64,000 nucleotides of DNA. It comes from Mesocentrotus franciscanus. Taxonomy: Eukaryota; Echinodermata; Echinoidea; Camarodonta; Strongylocentrotidae. Shown piece by piece: positions 22,284 to 33,273 of the stretch; positions within the stretch are counted from its first letter, which is position 1, and the number at the start of each line of letters is the position of its first letter. Under the pieces are notes generated by a model. The model searched no databases, was not told where the DNA came from, and worked only from the letters and a program-made list of their open reading frames with translations. Both the position numbers and the translations under genes were made by a program. Location of the stretch: positions 46,017,310 through 46,081,309 of the forward strand of contig CP137667.1 in assembly GCA_037976565.1 (NCBI GenBank), in the 5' to 3' direction.

Positions 22284-22452
22284 TCAGTCAAACCTTGTCA
22301 TCTCTGTATAAAGACCACCTGTCTATAGTGGCCATGTCTCCCTCACGAGTTGAAATGCGTATACTGTAGAATCTGTCGAAAGGCCACGTACCCGTCTACA
22401 GAGGCCACTTTCTCTGTTTCCCTTTGGTGGCCTCAATACACAGATTTGACTG
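22284..22452 (+). mobile_element. MITE of the 'GTGGTCTTTATAGACAGGT' family, copy 3, diverged
   Basis: Ends CAGTCAAACC and GATTTGACTG, with TAAAGACCACCTGTCTATAG inside. It is more diverged than the copies at 7912 and 16974. Confidence 0.6.
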
Positions 22453-22719
22453 AACTATATACTTTGTATAGATCTAACTGTTTTGTATGCGGATATTTAA
22501 TGTGAGTAATTCATATACAGTGGTGTATTATGAATTAACGGCTTATTGAGGTCAATGACCATGTTGTTTTGATATAAAGTGATTTGGGACGTACTTTTGG
22601 GCGTGGCTGTCTTTTTGACCTCTTTGTGGTAAAAATGATTTCATCATTATCTAATGAGAAATGACTTGAGAGCCTAAACCTCTGACTAATCATTGACAAA
22701 CAAATTTGACACACAAACT

Positions 22720-22853
22720 GGGCAGCGTTTCACGAAACCGTCATAAGTACAAGTTCACCGACATCCCATTGAAACGCGTGTTAAACTTAATACACACATT
22801 TCAATGGGATGTCGGTGAACTTGTACTTATGACGGTTTCGTGAGACGCTGCCC
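22720..22853. mobile_element. Near-perfect foldback, GGGCAGCGTTTCACGAAAC ends
   Basis: Arms of about 55 bases (starting GGGCAGCGTTTCACGAAACC and including CATAAGTACAAGTTCACC) are inverted around a roughly 20-base loop. Few mismatches suggest a young insertion. Confidence 0.9.
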
Positions 22854-23281
22854 TTAGGACTAGTCTATCATCCAGTCCCACGAGTATTGACTTTTGTTCC
22901 TAACCCATCGTCATTGACTTGTCATGATTGAAGAAAACTCCTACGTATTGCTGACATACTGTTTATAATTTTAAGGAATTTGTATCAATATTGTTCATGA
23001 GATATCACGTTATACGATTATTTTTGTACGAAATTGCACGATCCGTCCATATAGCTTGTAAACAATAACCTTGTAAACACTTCTGATCATCATAAAGTTT
23101 GAAGTGTGAAAATAAAATAAACAGAACTGAAATGACATTTCTGTGTCTTTCTACTCTCGATCTCATCCTCCATTTTCATCTTTATCTCTGTATCTCGCTT
23201 TCTCTGTATCCTTGTCCTACATTATTTATTTGCCCCCATCCCTTTTCTCCCCCCTCTCTCTCTCTTTCTCTCTCTCCTTCC

Positions 23282-23314
<33 letters not shown>

Positions 23315-23315
23315 A

Positions 23316-23348
<33 letters not shown>

Positions 23349-23955
23349 ATTTCTGCAATTGTTAATCCCTTCCCTGCAAGCATCACAGTGTGATCTCCTG
23401 TGTCCATGGGCATTCTGGATTTACACCCTCGAGTTCTATTATTTATATCATGAACGATTTGCACAGTTCATCTTCAAGTCAGGCCTAATACGGAACGGAA
23501 ATATGAAGGACTTAACCTCAGATATTACTGAATTTAGTACAAGGACCTAGTCTGTAAGGAACAGAGTTTCTAGATCTTAAGAATCATTCAGTCTGCGGAT
23601 ATTGCGAAGGTCTTGTCGAAGGAAAATCATATATTCTCAGGAAGAAAAATGCGAAATAAAAATGAAAACATAAATTCTCCAATGGCAACCCTCTTTTCAG
23701 CTGTCGTATCAATCTTATTACCGTGTCATCATGGCCTTTGATTCATTAGAATACATTATAGTTGTTTTATTTTCATATCGAATTAATGATGTAACCGTAA
23801 TTATGAATGGAATGAGATACTTTCACGTGAATGAAATATAAGGCGATTTGGCATGTGGTTCAGAATCGCGAGAGTTTCATACCACGAAATGATTGAATCA
23901 CATTTATTCATACCGTTATCTTTTTTTTGTTTAATTTGCGAGAGGACAGTCCTTA
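22854..23955. other. Intergenic with a CT array
   Basis: A CT-rich array lies at about 23250-23345. The open frames over it are low-complexity. Nothing else is recognised. Confidence 0.6.
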
Positions 23956-24485
23956 AAGATATGTCCCTTTTGCAGCCAACATCAAATTCTGTAGAACTTT
24001 GCAGGAATTATGAATATGTCATGTATGTCCTATCTGTGAAATTTAAACGTTAGCAGTGTCCTAATATTCAAATTATGCAAGGAAACCCGTTTACTTGCTA
24101 GACTTCACTGTCAGACACTATTGAGTGACTGACTGGCCTTTTTCATCTTTGGTAATAACATACATAAAATGAGCTGTAAAGGGTACATGAGCATTTGTCT
24201 ACATCAATAACCAACTTCTTGTAATGGCCAAAATTAAACTGATTGAATCTTTGCGCAGCATAAAACGTACGACCATTCGGTACAATGGTCTGAAAAATCA
24301 GACTATTACTTACTGGCTCTATAGCTCCTAAGTCGATTCGACAACTAATAGTCGTTATTTTCCCACTTAAAGACATTTTCAAGCCCCATTTTTTTTAGGG
24401 AAGTTCTAAATTGGTATTGTCTTTCAAATGCCGTTGGAATTTAACCTTTTCACTTTTTTGGGCCTGCAAATGGGACATAGTACCT
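23956..24485 (+). mobile_element. Non-autonomous TIR element, copy 2
   Basis: Aligns along its length with 21552-22095, sharing for example ATTCTGTAGAACTTTGCAGG and AAATGCCGTTGGAATTTAAC. It ends GGGACATAGTACCTT. A loss near 24310-24330 removes a GAGCGCGCTCGC block that is present in copy 1. Confidence 0.75.
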
Positions 24486-25969
24486 TGCCAACGTTCCATG
24501 CCGCGAAAAGTATTGCTTAACAGTAAATAAAACCTCATATTATGCGCCACCTATTGGTCGACTAATTAAAAACTATATTTCATTATTCAAATTTAGAATA
24601 AACCATCAGTCCGGGTAAACATTAGCTATTTCTAGCATTTTTTATATAAATTTCTTGACCATTCGTGTGAACTTAGGGGTCAAGAACTTACCCCTACCCC
24701 TAACCCTGGTGTCCGAAGGGACCCTGTGAGTTTGTGTGCCACTCTCCCGTCTGTAGGCCTACCCCATCCCCTTCCCTACCCCCTCCCCCGATGTTCAATA
24801 GGTCTGGCTATGCCAGTGCATGAAACTTCAATACCTTTTATCCTGTACTTTTTATATTGCTAAACCATACAGGAAGCCTGAAATTTAATTTCTTTTCATC
24901 TCAGCCATATATCTCCATGCTCGGGATTGCATGTGGGTTAATAGGAAACCTCAGCACACGATCCATTTACCTATTGATATTGACATCTGAAATGATGAAT
25001 AACATATTATTTTTAATGTCGTCGCCTTGATTGTTTCTCAATGTGCCAAACCTAAAGGAAATTGATGGTGGTTTCAGCGGGTTAGGTTAATTAACATGGA
25101 CTTTTCATATCCTTTTCTTGAGAGGTTATCTAAAGGGCTGAATGAGGTTCGGCCAATCATGCATGTACATGTGCAGTACTGTGGATCTTAATTCATAGTT
25201 TAATTAGTCACCATAATCACGACATGTTATGAACCCGTGAATAAGGCCTATCCTTAATATTCTTAGACTATCGTGAGATGACATGTTTACCAACATTATA
25301 AGAAAAGAACAACACACACACTACTGAGTCAACTATCCACCCACTCACCTACCTTATTTAACCCACACAATGAAGAGAATAGTATTTCCTGGGGGCTTAA
25401 TTGTTTTTATAGCCATATTGAAGTACAATGATCTTTGGCTAATTTTAAGCACATTAGCCGCGAAATATCGCTTTAATCACATGTTATTTTACATGGTAGA
25501 CTAATCACATTTGACAAAATAATAAACTAAACATGATTCCTGAAATTGCCCGGATGTAAGGAAGAAGTACCCGGATGATAAGGAAGGAATCTATGGGGCA
25601 TAGATCAGACGTGTTTGAGCTACATCCAGGATCTAAAGTGCAATGTCACGTCAAAGGAGATAGACGAACCGTGTTGGATGTCATGTGAAAATTAGTTCAT
25701 GATATTTAGCGTCCTCTCTGCCAGCCTATTAGTACTTTCAACCACAGCTGTGTCTTGTAGTACATATTTACAGTCCTCGATCTTTGTAACTTTTATTATT
25801 CGCGGTTTCATCTGTAACACTCACCGAATTCCTATTTTCGACCCTGGACCCATTATAACCCCTAACTTAACTCTAACCCGAAGATGTCTATATACTCCGA
25901 CACAAACCCAATCTCATCCGTAATACTCAGCCATCTTTCAAAATAAGCAAGCAGACCCCTCCCTCACGG
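24486..25969. other. Intergenic, nothing recognised
   Basis: About 1.5 kb with a CCCTACCCCTAACCC-type patch at 24690-24705 and a second (AACCC/CTAAC) patch near 25855-25880. No exon is seen. Confidence 0.5.
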
Positions 25970-26105
25970 GCACATACACGCACACGCACGCACACACACA
26001 CACACGCACACACGCACGCACGCACACACCCCACGCACGCACGCACGCACACACACACACGCACCAGCACGCACACACACACAAGAGCACACGCACACAC
26101 ACACC

Positions 26106-26141
<36 letters not shown>

Positions 26142-26166
26142 CATGTATATTATAATAATAATAATA
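25970..26166. repeat. (CA)n/(CACG)n, (TA)n and (ATA)n microsatellites
   Basis: CA/CG-alternating tract at about 25975-26118, TA tract at 26119-26142, ATA tract at 26151-26168. The alternating purine-pyrimidine run could adopt Z-DNA. Confidence 0.95.
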
Positions 26167-26342
26167 ATGGTGGCTTCTTATATAGCACACATGTCCGTCA
26201 CGTCGTGACGCTCCTGGCGCTGCCCCGATTATTACCCTGGCTTTAGCAAGGCGGCCATTATTATATAAATTAACGTTTTTAAATTACTTAAAATTACGTC
26301 AGAAATTCTGCTTTAGACGAAAGATGTTATTTTTGTATTTTC

Positions 26343-26640
26343 AGCTGCACAATCGTCATCATCTCAATGGTAAAAAATTTGGCCCAGTCTTGGTAAAGTT
26401 ACAAGCACTGTACACAGAAAGATGTACATGGGACTACACAAACATGTGGCATACAAATCTTGCCTCATTTTTAAGCTGCTACTTGTCATATTTAGAATAT
26501 GAAGGCATTTGAAGAGCCATGCTTTTCGGCGGTGAACATTTTTTCTCTGATGTTCTTCCACACTTGCATAATAACAATGTTAACGCTCACAAATTATAGA
26601 GCCCCAGAACTCAACCTTCTCTTTAAAGAGTTTCGATCCC
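26343..26640. repeat. Dispersed repeat shared with 42110-42620
   Basis: 26363-26440 is the reverse complement of about 42105-42175 (shared CTTGGTAAAGTTACAAGCAC). 26499-26620 runs parallel to 42477-42595 (shared GAAGGCATTTGAAGAG or a close variant, and TTCTTCCACACTTGCATAAT). It is probably a rearranged copy of the foldback element at 41901-42297 and its neighbour. Confidence 0.6.
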
Positions 26641-26788
26641 AATCCGCGCCACCTTATTTCAGTCGAATACAACATGAGGCATAAAACATCAAATGGGTCA
26701 CGTGGTCTCAATGACTAAATAATTGTTATCAAGATGAACCAAAAATAACGACAGAGTAGACAACTATTCCTTCCAGGACGGTTCTGCT

Positions 26789-27562
26789 TAAAGGGCAAGT
26801 CCATTCCAAAAATAACTTACTTTCAATAAAAGCAGAAAAATCAGACAAACCAATCAAAAAAAGTTTGAGCAAAATCGGATAACTAATAAGAAAGTTATGA
26901 ATTTTTGAAAAAGTATGTAAAACTATGGAACAATGAGAATCACAACACAAATTGCCAAGATGGTTATCAGTTTGTGACGTCATGTCCTCACAACTTATCA
27001 ATTGCTTTATATAGTTTAATCCCATTAATTTCCTTTTATCCCCAAAACTTGATTTCCCCATGCCTTTGCCCAGGTTATATGATTTGTATCATATTGCGTG
27101 CATGACATTTCCCAAAACTTTTATGAATTTTGAAGAATTGATACTATTTTCTGAATATTGTATTTCATAATTATTGATTTTTATATAAATAGTTTATCAA
27201 AATTCATTTTTTCATGATTTAACTGGACAAAATTACTCTTTATTTGTGCATCCACACAAAAACATATTACTAACAATCTAACTTGGATGCTGGTGTGAAG
27301 AAATAAGATTCTTAGGGTGAAAATAGGAAATTTATATTATCAATATAAAGAAAATAATTAGTGGATAGTGAGGACCATACGTCACAGACTCATGAGTGAG
27401 TTGCCAATTTGTGTAGTGATTTTCAAAGTTTTACATGTCATTCAAAATTCATAACTTTCTTATTAGTTATCCGATTTTGCTCAAACTTTTTTTGATTGGT
27501 TTGTCTGATTTTTCTGGTTCTATTGAGAGTAAGTTATTTTTGGAGTGGACTTGGGTTTTAAG
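26789..27562. mobile_element. Long foldback element, 774 bp
   Basis: TAAAGGGCAAGTCCATTCC at the left is inverted as GGAGTGGACTTGGGTTTTA at the right. Arms of about 170 bases share TTTTTTGATTGGTTTGTC and CATAACTTTCTTATTAGTTA with their complements. The core (26970-27390) is AT-rich and has no coding content. Confidence 0.85.
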
Positions 27563-27677
27563 ACCGTCAAGAGTTAGTAATCATGTTTTCAAATCTACAA
27601 ATAAAATGGGAATCAAGCAAATGAAACATCCTCCAGAACATCAGACAGTTTGATCAAACCCTTCCATTGTCGCATGG

Positions 27678-28023
27678 CAGGGGTGGATCCAACCGGCGGC
27701 AAGGGAGGGGGCCAAAAAAGGGGCCCACTTCGTGCGAAAATTTGAAAATCGTGCCGGCCGATTTTCCACTTTTTTTGGCCTCCGATATTGAAAATTGGAA
27801 AATCGTGCCGGTCGATTTTTCGCTCAGTGGGGGAGGGGGTAGTGAGCACTCGTTTTGTTTTGTTTTTCTCAACGAGGGGGGGAGTGCTAGGCCTGTTTTT
27901 TTTCAACCACCACCTCCCTTGAGCGCCAGGGGAGGGGGCCCATCTTCTTTTTTTAACAAAAAGGGTGTTTTTACCTGGTTTTTTCTAGGGAGGGCCCGGC
28001 CCCCCTCCCTGGATCCGCCACTG
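27678..28023. mobile_element. hAT-type MITE with 8-bp target duplication
   Basis: Ends CAGGGGTGGATCC and GGATCCGCCACTG form 13-base terminal inverted repeats. The flanks TCGCATGG (27670-27677) and TCGCATGG (28024-28031) are identical, the 8-bp duplication expected of hAT transposases. Inside, AAAATCGTGCCGG occurs twice, followed by TCGCTCAGTGGGGG and TAGTGAGCAC. It has no transposase, so it depends on an autonomous relative. Related sequence lies at 40826-41690 and 50925-51128. Confidence 0.9.
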
Positions 28024-28249
28024 TCGCATGGAACTCTTGGTATTGCAGCGTGGATATTGAATGTAATCACTTTGACAAAGAAACTGTTTGATTTCTTCTC
28101 AAAACGGGTTCCTGGGTTAAGCAGTGGTTTCATGCTCAGTACATGCAGCTTGGGGTGACAGAGCCTTCTACTAATTCTCTGTACATAAGCTGTGGAATAA
28201 CCTTCCACGATCTATCAGGAGCGAGGAGTGTCAGCCCTGAAGACTTCCT

Positions 28250-28510
28250 GGGGGGTGTTTCACAAACACTAAGATCGACTTTAAGTTGGACTTAACTATG
28301 GCAGGCCGTTCATGCCACTGTTTGCTCTCACCATTTACTGGCATTGGTCTCAATCTACAGAATTTCCCTTTTTTGATAGTTCATTATTGAAGGAAAAAAC
28401 TGTCTAAAGATCATAATTGAGAGACCAATGGTGAGAGCAACCAGTGGCATGAACGGCCTCCATAGTTAAGTCCAACTTAAAGTCGATCTTATTCTTTGTG
28501 AAACACCCCC
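28250..28510. mobile_element. Foldback element, GGGGTGTTTCACAAA family, copy 1
   Basis: The ends GGGGGGTGTTTCACAAAC and TTTGTGAAACACCCCC are inverted. Arms of about 100 bases share GATCGACTTTAAGTTGGACT and GGCCGTTCATGCCACTG. Same family as 47676-47957 and 50405-50681. Confidence 0.9.
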
Positions 28511-29065
28511 TAGTTCCCAGGTACGACACCATCTCAACGATGCCACAAATACTAATGGAAAATAAATTGAATTTGTGAGACATTGTAAAGCAAAAGGAGG
28601 ACAACGGCGCTATCCAAGGAAGCCAGCATCATCATGGAAAATGCTTTTGTGTTCAATAAGGATTTAAAGAGAACACAATCAAAACATGTCTTAGTAAACT
28701 TTTGGAATCATCACACGTAAATCTGGTGACACAGTCATACCACAGCACGCCACCAAACCGATTTTTTTTTTTTAAACTTGGTTTTGGGCAGTTTGGGGTA
28801 GATTTTTCATGCTGTAGTCAGTCTGCACTCGGTCTTGTTGATGTAACCAGGTTAAAAAGGTTAAATATAAGTATTTTATAATGACAAAGAGGAGAAATAC
28901 AGTAATTTGAGACCCGTTACCTTGGTCCTGCCTCGCTCACACTGCCAAACCGATTACAAACCGAATCAAATCCGAAATCAATAATTGGCAATTCCAGGTA
29001 AAATAGTTTTTGTTCGGTTTAGTGTCTGTCTGGTGTCGGTCTCCTAGTGACCGCGGTATCACATC
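28511..29065. other. Intergenic, nothing recognised
   Basis: A CCAAACCGATTxxAAACC theme recurs at 28752-28785 and 28945-28970 but does not form a clear repeat. Confidence 0.4.
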
Positions 29066-29099
29066 CCTGGTTATATATCTCAATCACATCAAACCGAAT

Positions 29100-29275
29100 A
29101 GTGAGATGCCTGGATGTGGGACGTCGCTCGTATTGTTGGATGTAACGCCATTGATGTTATGTTGTTATTGTGTTTTATAATTTGTATAATTGGGTACATT
29201 GTTTGTAATACACCTGTACCAGTGAGCAACGAAATTCCATTTTTATGGACAATAAATCAATTCAATTCAATTCAT
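29100..29275 (+). mobile_element. LINE 3' fragment inserted in duplication copy 1
   Basis: Ends GGACAATAAATCAATTCAAT plus further TTCAA units, a LINE-style poly(A)-signal and short-repeat tail. Copy 2 of the duplication lacks it, so it arrived after the duplication. No coding content. Confidence 0.6.
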
Positions 29276-29344
29276 ACCAGAGTATAACGTAACGAGTAAC
29301 GTTTTCTTTGGTCTGTTATCGGTGTGTCATTGTCTGATGTTATT

Positions 29345-29507
29345 AGGGACTTTTAGATTTTACACGACGAGAACGTGGACTGCCACGGTGACATCCTTTT
29401 AAGGTAATGTGACGTCCTTTTAAGGCACTGCCGGGCACGGGCCAGTGCCTGGAAAGAATGGCACACGTTGCAGTCCACTACGTCGACGTGCAAATCTAAA
29501 AGTCCCT
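29345..29507. mobile_element. Foldback element with paralogous empty site
   Basis: The ends AGGGACTTTTAGATTT and AAATCTAAAAGTCCCT are perfect inverted repeats, flanked by ATT on both sides (29342-29344 and 29508-29510). Copy 2 of the duplication reads straight through (TGATGTTGTTCTC), so both element limits and a target duplication of about 3 bases can be read directly. A CCTTTTAAGG palindrome-like block is doubled inside. Confidence 0.85.
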
Positions 29508-29668
29508 ATTCTCATCGTTGGGACTGGGGTACTAGGAGACCTTAGGCCAATGCTCTAGGACATGATTTTATGTGACATGAGTTTGGCTGAACAGTCTGAG
29601 CGGGAAAACACTCCCTGTATTGTGACATCCGCTCTTCAAAGAACTTATAGGTGACGGTGAGGCTCTCT

Positions 29669-29673
29669 GTCAA

Positions 29674-29724
<51 letters not shown>

Positions 29725-30030
29725 TTTTTTCTCTCTCTCCCTCTCGCTAATGCTCTCTCTCTCTCTAATGCTCTCTCTCTCTCTAATGCTCTCTCTCTCT
29801 CTCTCTCTCTAATGCTCTCTCTCTAATGCTCTCTCTCTCCATCTATATAATGCTCTCTCTCTCTGATGCTCTCTCTCTCTCTTTCTCTCTAATGCTCTCT
29901 CTCTCTCTCTCTCTCTAATGCTCTCTCTCTAATGCTCTCTCTCTCCATCTATATAATGCTCTCTCTCTCTGATGCTCTCTCTCTCTCTCTCTCTCTCTCT
30001 TTAATGCTCTCTCTCTCTCTCACCCTCTCT
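29669..30030. repeat. (CT)n array interrupted by TAATG
   Basis: CT tracts are broken at near-regular spacing by TAATGCTCTC, with a repeated CCATCTATATAATG variant at about 29837 and 29943. This is a higher-order duplication inside a microsatellite. Confidence 0.95.
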
Positions 30031-30330
30031 CACTCACTCTGTCTCTCGCACACCTCAGCCATTGTAGGCAGGCATGATTATGCGCTTTACAATAATTAAA
30101 AGTATGTAGATTTAAATAATTATACGCTTATACATTATCGAGGTCTGGCAATGGCAAGATCAACTGCAAAAGCAGGCCGTATGGTGTTTACAAATCGACT
30201 TGTTCATTAATTACTTTTTTCATTTTCTTTTTCAATTTAAATGTGAAAAGCTATCACAAAACATCTGGGTGGAATAACATAATTGAATTTTAATTCAATT
30301 AACTCAATAATGTCAATTTTACATGAATGT

Positions 30331-31069
30331 GGTGGCTTGTCGTTTACGAACGGCAGGCTTCGATATCCACTCAATCTATCAAACAATACGAAATCTAACT
30401 GTGGTTTAATAATACACAGACATGAAAGTAAACAAAAAGGGAGATGCAATAATGATGTCATTGACGATGATTAAAAGTTTGGATAAAAGATATTCAACCA
30501 ATGTGTTCTGAGGTCATATTTATTGCAATTTTCAATTTAAAAAAGTGTCATCCACCAGCGTGTTGTTGAACACTAGTTTCAATTTAAAATGTGTGTGTGG
30601 ATCTGTTTAAGGTATTTTTTTGTTCCATTATATTTGTGAGAGGAGTTAAGGGGTGTGTAAGACAAGCTAGAAGGGGGTGGGAACCATACATCTCTTGTCA
30701 CATTTCATTCCTTTTAAAACAATTGTCATTTCTGTTACGATTTAGGTTATATTCTTTCTTTAACGACTACATGACTGTATGATCTATTTTTGTCTAACAA
30801 TAACAGAAATAAGCTTTGTCTATTCTAAATGAAATGTAATAAGAAATCATTGTGGAAGTAGGACCTACTATGCTTTTATACATATATCAAATATTAGCTA
30901 TTACTTTCATATAATTGTATTGATGAGGTTATAAGTAAAATTGTATAAAAGTCTTATGTGTTATAATAATGCACTATTTTGTATGTCAATTGTGCAATGA
31001 ATTTTTCGATTTTGTTTGTTGAGAGAAAAAAATAACATTCCAAAACAACAACAACAAAATCATCCCCGG
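30331..31069. other. Unique spacer between duplication copies
   Basis: AT-rich, no gene recognised. Confidence 0.5.
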
Positions 31070-32090
31070 TTTTAAAACCTCAATCAAATCAAACCGATTC
31101 TCGGCCATCCAGAGTAACGTAACCAGGAACGTTTTCTTTGGTCTGTTATCGGTGTGACATTGTCTGATGTTGTTCTCATTGGTGGTACGCGGTATTAGGG
31201 GACCTTAAAGGCCTATGTCCTAGGACATGATTTTATGTGACATGAGTTTGGATGAACAGTCTGAGAGGGATTGTATTAAAGAACTTATAGGTGACGGTGA
31301 GTCATAAAGGCTCTCTACCCCCTTCTCTCTCTCTCTCTTTCTCTCTCTCTCTAATGCTTTCTTTCTCTCTCTAATGATCTCTCTCTCTCTCTCTCTCTAA
31401 TGCTCTCTCTCTCTCTCTCTCTCTCTCTAATATGATCTCTCTCTCTCTCTCTCTCTCTAATGCTCTCTCTCTCTCTCTATATATATATCTCTAATATGCT
31501 CTCTCTCTCTCTCTCTCTCCCCCCTTCCTTCTCTGTCTCTCTCTTTCTGTCTCTCATGTTCCTTCTCCCTCTCCTACTCTTTCTCTCTCCATATTGATTT
31601 GTGTTATAACCCTAAAGACCATTAGTTTTTGCATGAAAAGAGGAAATGATTTTCAACTAAAACTGGAATTTGTTTTCCGTGCAAACAAATCACCTCCGTA
31701 TTATCTAACCATTGCACACTCTTTTGTTCACTCGTCACTATTTCCCATCTTCTCAACATTATGATCTTGCTTTCCTATCTGTTTTATTCTTTATTCAGTG
31801 CGACTCTATGTTATACTTGGGCCCATTATAGGCAGGCATGATAAATCATTATGCGCTTTACAATGATTAAAAGTATGTAGATTTAAATAATTATACGCTT
31901 ATACATTATCGAGGTCGGGCAATGGCAATATCAACTGCAAAAGCAGGCCGTATGGTGTTTACAAATCGACTTGTTCATTAATTACTTTTTCATTTTCTTT
32001 TTCAATTTAAATGTGAAAAGCTATCACAAAACATCTGGCTGGAATTATATAATTGGAACTTTTAATTCAATAATGTATTTTTCATTAATT
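31070..32090. repeat. Segmental duplication, copy 2
   Basis: Partner of 29066-30330, without the two later insertions. Its CT array at 31325-31560 is shorter and differently interrupted. Confidence 0.85.
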
Positions 32091-32099
32091 TTGTTTTTA

Positions 32100-32590
32100 T
32101 ATCACCTTGTTCACTAACGAATATTGCCCTTGAATTCATGGATTGCACGCGGCACAGCGGCGTACACTAAAATTAGAGGCGCAGTAAAAACAAACAAGGT
32201 AATGAAATCAGTACGACATAATAATTTCCCTGTGATTTGGAACTCCATTCCCAAAGATATCTCTGAATGCAAGTCAGTTAATTCATTTTAAAAAGTTGAA
32301 GCAGTTTCTTTATCTCAAATATGTATAGTTATTTATCTTTTGTTTATATTTGTGTTACATGTTTTACATTTTTTTTTATAAATGTGTTTTTATTTTTTGT
32401 TTTTTGTGTGTCTTTGCTTTACATTATGCTATGAATGCTTTGGGAACTACGCTTGTACAAGGCCTATGGGCTTTATTTATGTAGTTCCCCATTTCATTTT
32501 CTAAATACGTTAATGAATTATTTTGTATCTTTTGTATCAATGTAATTTTTAACCGAGAATGAAATAAATGAGAATTGAATTGTATTTGTG
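32100..32590 (+). mobile_element. LINE 3' end (C-terminal RT protein remnant and UTR)
   Basis: At about 32170-32325 the plus strand reads RHNNFPVIWNSIPKDISECK and then SVNSF, the usual end of a Jockey/CR1-type ORF2 (F-x-x-x-WN-S-L/I-P-x-x-I). A roughly 250-base UTR follows and ends AAATAAATGAGAATTGAATT. A frame break occurs near 32290. Severely 5'-truncated. Confidence 0.7.
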
Positions 32591-33155
32591 AAAATCGTGA
32601 TCGTGAACAGACCCGACAGGTGCATAAGAGAACAACAACTTCCCCACCCCCACCGTCTAGCGTTTTCATATGCATAGATTCATGGGTATAAATCATTTCT
32701 CTAGGCGGCTGACATTTTTACATGAATATCAACTTTCATTGTTTATGATTTGTTTTTATGAGATGACCCCTATTTAAGTAAAGAGGGCGTTAATCTGATG
32801 GGACATTTCGCTGATTTTACGTAAGACTGCGCCGATTTTGTGTGCAATGGCGCTGATTTTAAACAAGATGGCACCTGCAGCAGCGTCATCGGTGCTTCGG
32901 GTAAAATAAATCACAAAACAGGGCTTTTAAGGAAAAATAATAATTATTATTATTTTTCCCCTTTTTCCATGTCCTTATATCAATATTAATAGAGACCGTG
33001 TGGTGTTTTAATTACTGAATAGATTATATCTATATTTTTAAATGGGTGAGGCCAGTCATTTTTAAAGATCAACATTAACAATATGCAATGAGGCGGTGTC
33101 CTTGTATTCTAGTTGCTTTGTATTTTGAATTCATCACTTAACTTTCGAAAAAGAG
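32591..33155. other. Upstream region of the peptide gene
   Basis: Contains a near-repeated GCGCTGATTTTA / GCGCCGATTTTG / GCTGATTTTACG motif at 32810-32860 and a TAATAATTATTATTATT tract at 32936-32955. No exon seen. Confidence 0.45.
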
Positions 33156-33163
33156 AATATAAG
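33156..33163 (+). promoter_or_regulatory. TATA-like box of the peptide gene
   Basis: AATATAAG about 110 bases before the ATG at 33274; a start of transcription near 33188-33195 would give a 5' UTR of about 80 bases. Position and sequence are seen; use is inferred. Confidence 0.4.
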
Positions 33164-33273
33164 AACGCCTCTGACTGGGAGAACCTAAAGCTGCTATAAT
33201 TATAGGTTTGTGCACACGTCGCCTAAAGATTTTCGTTGATTCTTGCCTATAGTAGCTGTTATTGAAAGCAGTC

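Larger units (their letters stand above)
29066..30330. repeat. Segmental duplication, copy 1
   Basis: Matches 31070-32090 in order: ACGTTTTCTTTGGTCTGTTA, ACTTATAGGTGACGGTGAG, a CT/TAATG array, then ATTATACGCTTATACATTAT and AAAGCAGGCCGTATGGTG. Copy 1 has two extra blocks, at 29100-29275 and 29345-29507, that are absent from copy 2. Confidence 0.85.

Noticed and set aside
25855..25880. CCCTAACTTAACTCTAACCC telomere-like patch
   Set aside because: Only a few irregular units; too short to call an interstitial telomere.
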